Notes under the pieces: model-generated
The model's input: the letters and a program-made list of their open reading frames with translations, nothing else
Told to the model about the DNA's origin: nothing
Database searches by the model: none
Position numbers and translations under genes: made by a program
In this document: positions 5,871 to 7,832 of the stretch, one piece after another
Position numbering within the stretch: the first letter of the stretch is position 1
How the letters are laid out: every line of letters begins with the position of its first letter
NCBI GenBank assembly: GCA_022572285.1
Contig: JACZWF010000067.1
Coordinates: forward strand, 1 to 7,832
Source: Nitrososphaerota archaeon
GTDB taxonomy: Archaea; Thermoproteota; Nitrososphaeria; Nitrososphaerales; UBA57
Direction: 5' to 3'
DNA length: 7,832 nt

Positions 5871-7100
5871 TTAGGCTATTACTCCCGAACCTATCAGTCT
5901 CCATCTGTCAGCTATCCTCCTGCTGATCGCCAGTCTGCTTGCGCTATTGGCAGAGATGGGCCTCCTTAGATTGACCGATATCTTGTCGCCTCCTGCCGAA
6001 GAGACCATGCCAAGTGTAACAGCAGTGCCAGAGTTAAGCCTGAGTGTTTCGCCATTCTTTATCTTCTCAACCTTTATCATCTCAGGACTACCGATCGCCT
6101 TGTCAAAGAGCTCTGTATCCATATCCAACGACTCATAGACCGGCGGTAGTTCTCCCGGATGACCTATCACAACGCCTACCAGCGAGTCACCACGGGTTAA
6201 TGATGGGTCGAGATTAGTGCCGATAGCTACTAGGCCCCCTGCTCGAACCGAGTCTACTAATCCTGCTCCGGTCCCCAGTGATGCCACTTTTGTCGTAAGG
6301 GATTCATATTTCTTGGACTTCTCTTTGAGGATTCCTGGCCGAATCTCAATTTCATCTCCAACATCTAGGACACCCTGAGCGAGAGAGCCTCCCACCACGC
6401 CCCCCTTCATATCATTGATACTTGAACCCGGCCTATTGATATCAAAGGATCTAAGAACCTGCATAATCGGAGGTTTGTCAGTTTCTCTTGGAATTGTCTT
6501 TATCTCCAACTCGATTGCTTCAATTAAAGCATCAATATTGAGTCTATGTTGAGCCGATAGAGGGATTATCCTAGCGTTCTCGGCAACGGTTCCTGAAATA
6601 AAATCCTTAATGCTTTCATAATTCTGTTTTGCTTGCTCTCTTGTGACAAGATCAATTTTGTTTTGTGCTATCACTATTTGCTTTGTTCCCAACATCTCCA
6701 AAGCCAGCAGATGTTCTCTTGTCTGTGGTCTCGGAACATCCTCGTTTGCTGCTATAACCAGAATTGCTCCGTCAGTTAAAGATGCGCCAGAGAGCATGTT
6801 TGCCATTAAGCTTTCGTGACCGGGGACATCAACAAAGCTCAAGACCCTTTGGAGAATACCTTCGGACTTGCAATTAGGACATTGATTGGAGGTAGAATAG
6901 TTCTGCGGAGATTGGCAGTTTGGACATTTATAGAATGCTGCATCGGCGTAGCCGACCTTGATTGTGATCCCTCTACGTAATTCCTCACTATGAGCGCTGG
7001 TCCAAACTCCTGTTATCGCATCAACAATGGTGCTCTTGCCGTGATCCACATGGCCCGACGTCCCAACATTGACGTCAGGTTGGTGGGGTATCTTGGGCAA
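5871..7100 (-). CDS. eif2g: Translation initiation factor aIF2 gamma subunit
   Basis: A 409-residue GTPase that, with alpha and beta subunits, carries initiator Met-tRNA to the small ribosomal subunit. The G domain has all motifs: G1 GHVDHGKST (16-24), switch 1 EELRRGITIKVGYADA (40-55), G3 DVPGHE (91-96), G4 NKID (147-150) and G5 SAQ (182-184). A zinc ribbon with C59, C62, C74 and C77 sits inside the G domain, as in the family. Two beta-barrel domains follow, with FDINRPG and KGGVVGGSL at the start of domain II and RWRLIGSGVIA at the C-terminus. Length is normal. The start is TTG at 7100-7098: an in-frame TAG lies 15 codons upstream with no other ATG, GTG or TTG between, and purine-rich AAAGGAAG precedes it. 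The start lies 26 bp inside the end of rps6e, so coupled translation is likely. Confidence 0.96.
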   Translation of the reverse strand: MPKIPHQPDVNVGTSGHVDHGKSTIVDAITGVWTSAHSEELRRGITIKVGYADAAFYKCPNCQSPQNYSTSNQCPNCKSEGILQRVLSFVDVPGHESLMANMLSGASLTDGAILVIAANEDVPRPQTREHLLALEMLGTKQIVIAQNKIDLVTREQAKQNYESIKDFISGTVAENARIIPLSAQHRLNIDALIEAIELEIKTIPRETDKPPIMQVLRSFDINRPGSSINDMKGGVVGGSLAQGVLDVGDEIEIRPGILKEKSKKYESLTTKVASLGTGAGLVDSVRAGGLVAIGTNLDPSLTRGDSLVGVVIGHPGELPPVYESLDMDTELFDKAIGSPEMIKVEKIKNGETLRLNSGTAVTLGMVSSAGGDKISVNLRRPISANSASRLAISRRIADRWRLIGSGVIA

Positions 7101-7500
7101 CTTCCTTTTTCTCTCCTTCCTGAGCCTTGCCTTCCTTTCCTAATTCTCCGAAATCTCCTTTCGTCAGAACTGCATTTACCTGATAGATCTCCTCTGTAAT
7201 TATACTGCCTCTCACCAACTTCCTCCGTTTCTCTCCCTTTTCACCAGATCTGAATCCAATTCCTTCCGTTAATAGGACATAGCTTTTGACTCCTCCCATT
7301 ATATCGCGTCTCATTGGGAAACCAGCTCGATCGCTCCCCCCTGTTATCTTCACACGCCCTCCTTCAATGCCGAGAACTGAGCTATCAAATTCTTCTCCAA
7401 TATGCATTCCTACCAAGACCCGTGCATCCCTATCCTTCAATTCCCTCACAAGTGACTTTCCGGTACCCCTGTGGGAAATTATGACCTTAAAGTTTACCAA
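7075..7500 (-). CDS. rps6e: Small-subunit ribosomal protein S6e
   Basis: A 141-residue ribosomal protein of the archaeal/eukaryotic 30S subunit. The family pattern is clear: NFKVIISHRGTGKSLVRELKD at the N-terminus (given here in parts: NFKVIISH, GTGKSLVREL), then ARVLVGMHIGEEFDSSVLG, VKITGGSDRAGFPMRRDI and the conserved GEKRRKLVRGSIITEEIYQVN. Residues about 118-141 are a charged tail (GKEGKAQEGEKKEV) that overlaps the aIF2 gamma start. The start is TTG at 7500-7498, giving MVNFKVIIS, which fits the family N-terminus; no in-frame ATG is close by. A TATA-like element about 31 bases upstream implies a leaderless or nearly leaderless message. It is separated from infB by 66 bp and heads a probable rps6e-eif2g-PIN-rpo7-spt4 unit. 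Confidence 0.94.
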   Translation of the reverse strand: MVNFKVIISHRGTGKSLVRELKDRDARVLVGMHIGEEFDSSVLGIEGGRVKITGGSDRAGFPMRRDIMGGVKSYVLLTEGIGFRSGEKGEKRRKLVRGSIITEEIYQVNAVLTKGDFGELGKEGKAQEGEKKEVAQDTPPT

Positions 7501-7526
7501 ATCTATAATTGTTTTTCTTGCAACTT

Positions 7527-7535
7527 CTAATAAGT
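7527..7535 (-). promoter_or_regulatory. TATA-like promoter element of rps6e
   Basis: The minus strand reads ACTTATTAG preceded by purine-rich CCAAAG, a plausible TATA box with BRE. Its centre is about 31 bases before the TTG start of rps6e, so transcription would start within a few bases of the codon. It lies in the 66-bp gap after infB, where a promoter is expected. The match to consensus is moderate. Confidence 0.4.
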
Positions 7536-7566
7536 CTTTGGAGTTGTGTTACACCTTGTGCTTTTC

Positions 7567-7832
7567 CTAGAATCCATAGAGCGGAGCTACCTTTCTCTTC
7601 ATTGAGAGTATGTCTTCTAACAGAGATTGTTCCTCCTCTGACATCGAATCCTTGTATTTATCTTGAAGAAGTCTCATTCCAGCTTGACTCGGGAGAGTGA
7701 AGAGTGTTTCACCTTCGATTACTGTCCTCCCAACCACAACGTCACTAATCGAAACGGCTACCTCAGTTCCTTTTGCGGCCGAAGTGATCTTCTCTCCTTT
7801 ATCCTGGATTTGCCTAATTATGCCAACCGTTT
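7567..7832 (-). CDS. infB: Translation initiation factor aIF5B / IF-2, C-terminal part
   Basis: The last 87 residues of a protein that runs off the right edge; the stop is TAG at 7569-7567. aIF5B is the GTPase that promotes ribosomal subunit joining. The visible part is the end of the C-terminal beta-barrel domain and the final helices: GIIRQIQDKGEKITSAAKG, then GTEVAVSISDVVVGRTVIEG, RLLQDKYKDSMSEEEQSLLE and the closing ILSMKRKVAPLYGF. The GTP-binding domain lies outside the window. The order infB-rps6e-eif2g is seen in many archaea, which supports the call. Confidence 0.88.
   Translation of the reverse strand, partial: TVGIIRQIQDKGEKITSAAKGTEVAVSISDVVVGRTVIEGETLFTLPSQAGMRLLQDKYKDSMSEEEQSLLEDILSMKRKVAPLYGF

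Noticed and set aside
7501..7566. Terminator after infB
   Set aside because: No clear T-run or hairpin is visible on the minus strand in the gap; only a TATA-like element for rps6e can be supported.

Overview
The window is almost entirely a piece of an archaeal chromosome carrying the classic archaeal translation/transcription gene string, read on the minus strand. From the right-hand edge leftwards it runs: C-terminus of aIF5B/IF-2, ribosomal protein S6e, aIF2 gamma, a PIN-domain protein, RNA polymerase subunit Rpo7 (RpoE'), Spt4 (RpoE''), a secreted and membrane-anchored protein, GTP-dependent dephospho-CoA kinase (DUF359), ribosomal proteins S24e and S27ae. The proteins are archaeal/eukaryotic in type with no bacterial counterpart for most of them. 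The look of aIF2 gamma, together with a PEF-type C-terminal anchor on a secreted Ig-like protein, suggests a Thermoproteota lineage near Nitrososphaeria/Bathyarchaeia; that placement is inference from memory of the families.

Layout. 1 to about 870 is visibly GC-richer DNA with one open, helix-rich reading frame on the minus strand that looks bacterial and runs off the left edge; it ends abruptly at about 870-905 and is best explained as an assembly chimera or, less likely, a recombination boundary. About 905-2232 is a plus-strand gene for an atypical kinase-fold protein whose N-terminus may be cut by that boundary. It converges on, and overlaps by 29 bp, the end of rps27ae. From 2204 to the right edge all genes are on the minus strand and closely spaced, with gaps of 14-66 bp or short overlaps.

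Functionally the minus-strand string joins translation initiation (aIF5B, aIF2 gamma), the small ribosomal subunit (S6e, S24e, S27ae), transcription (Rpo7, Spt4), probable RNA processing (PIN protein) and the last step of coenzyme A synthesis (DUF359). The outlier is the 407-residue secreted protein between spt4 and the CoA kinase gene, which has its own TATA-like element. Five of the nine complete minus-strand genes appear to start with TTG, in three or more cases forced by an in-frame stop just upstream or by family alignment. A perfect 7-bp hairpin ends exactly at the rps24e start codon.

I see no tRNA, rRNA, CRISPR array, insertion sequence or tandem repeat array. There is no gene-free stretch longer than 300 bases.
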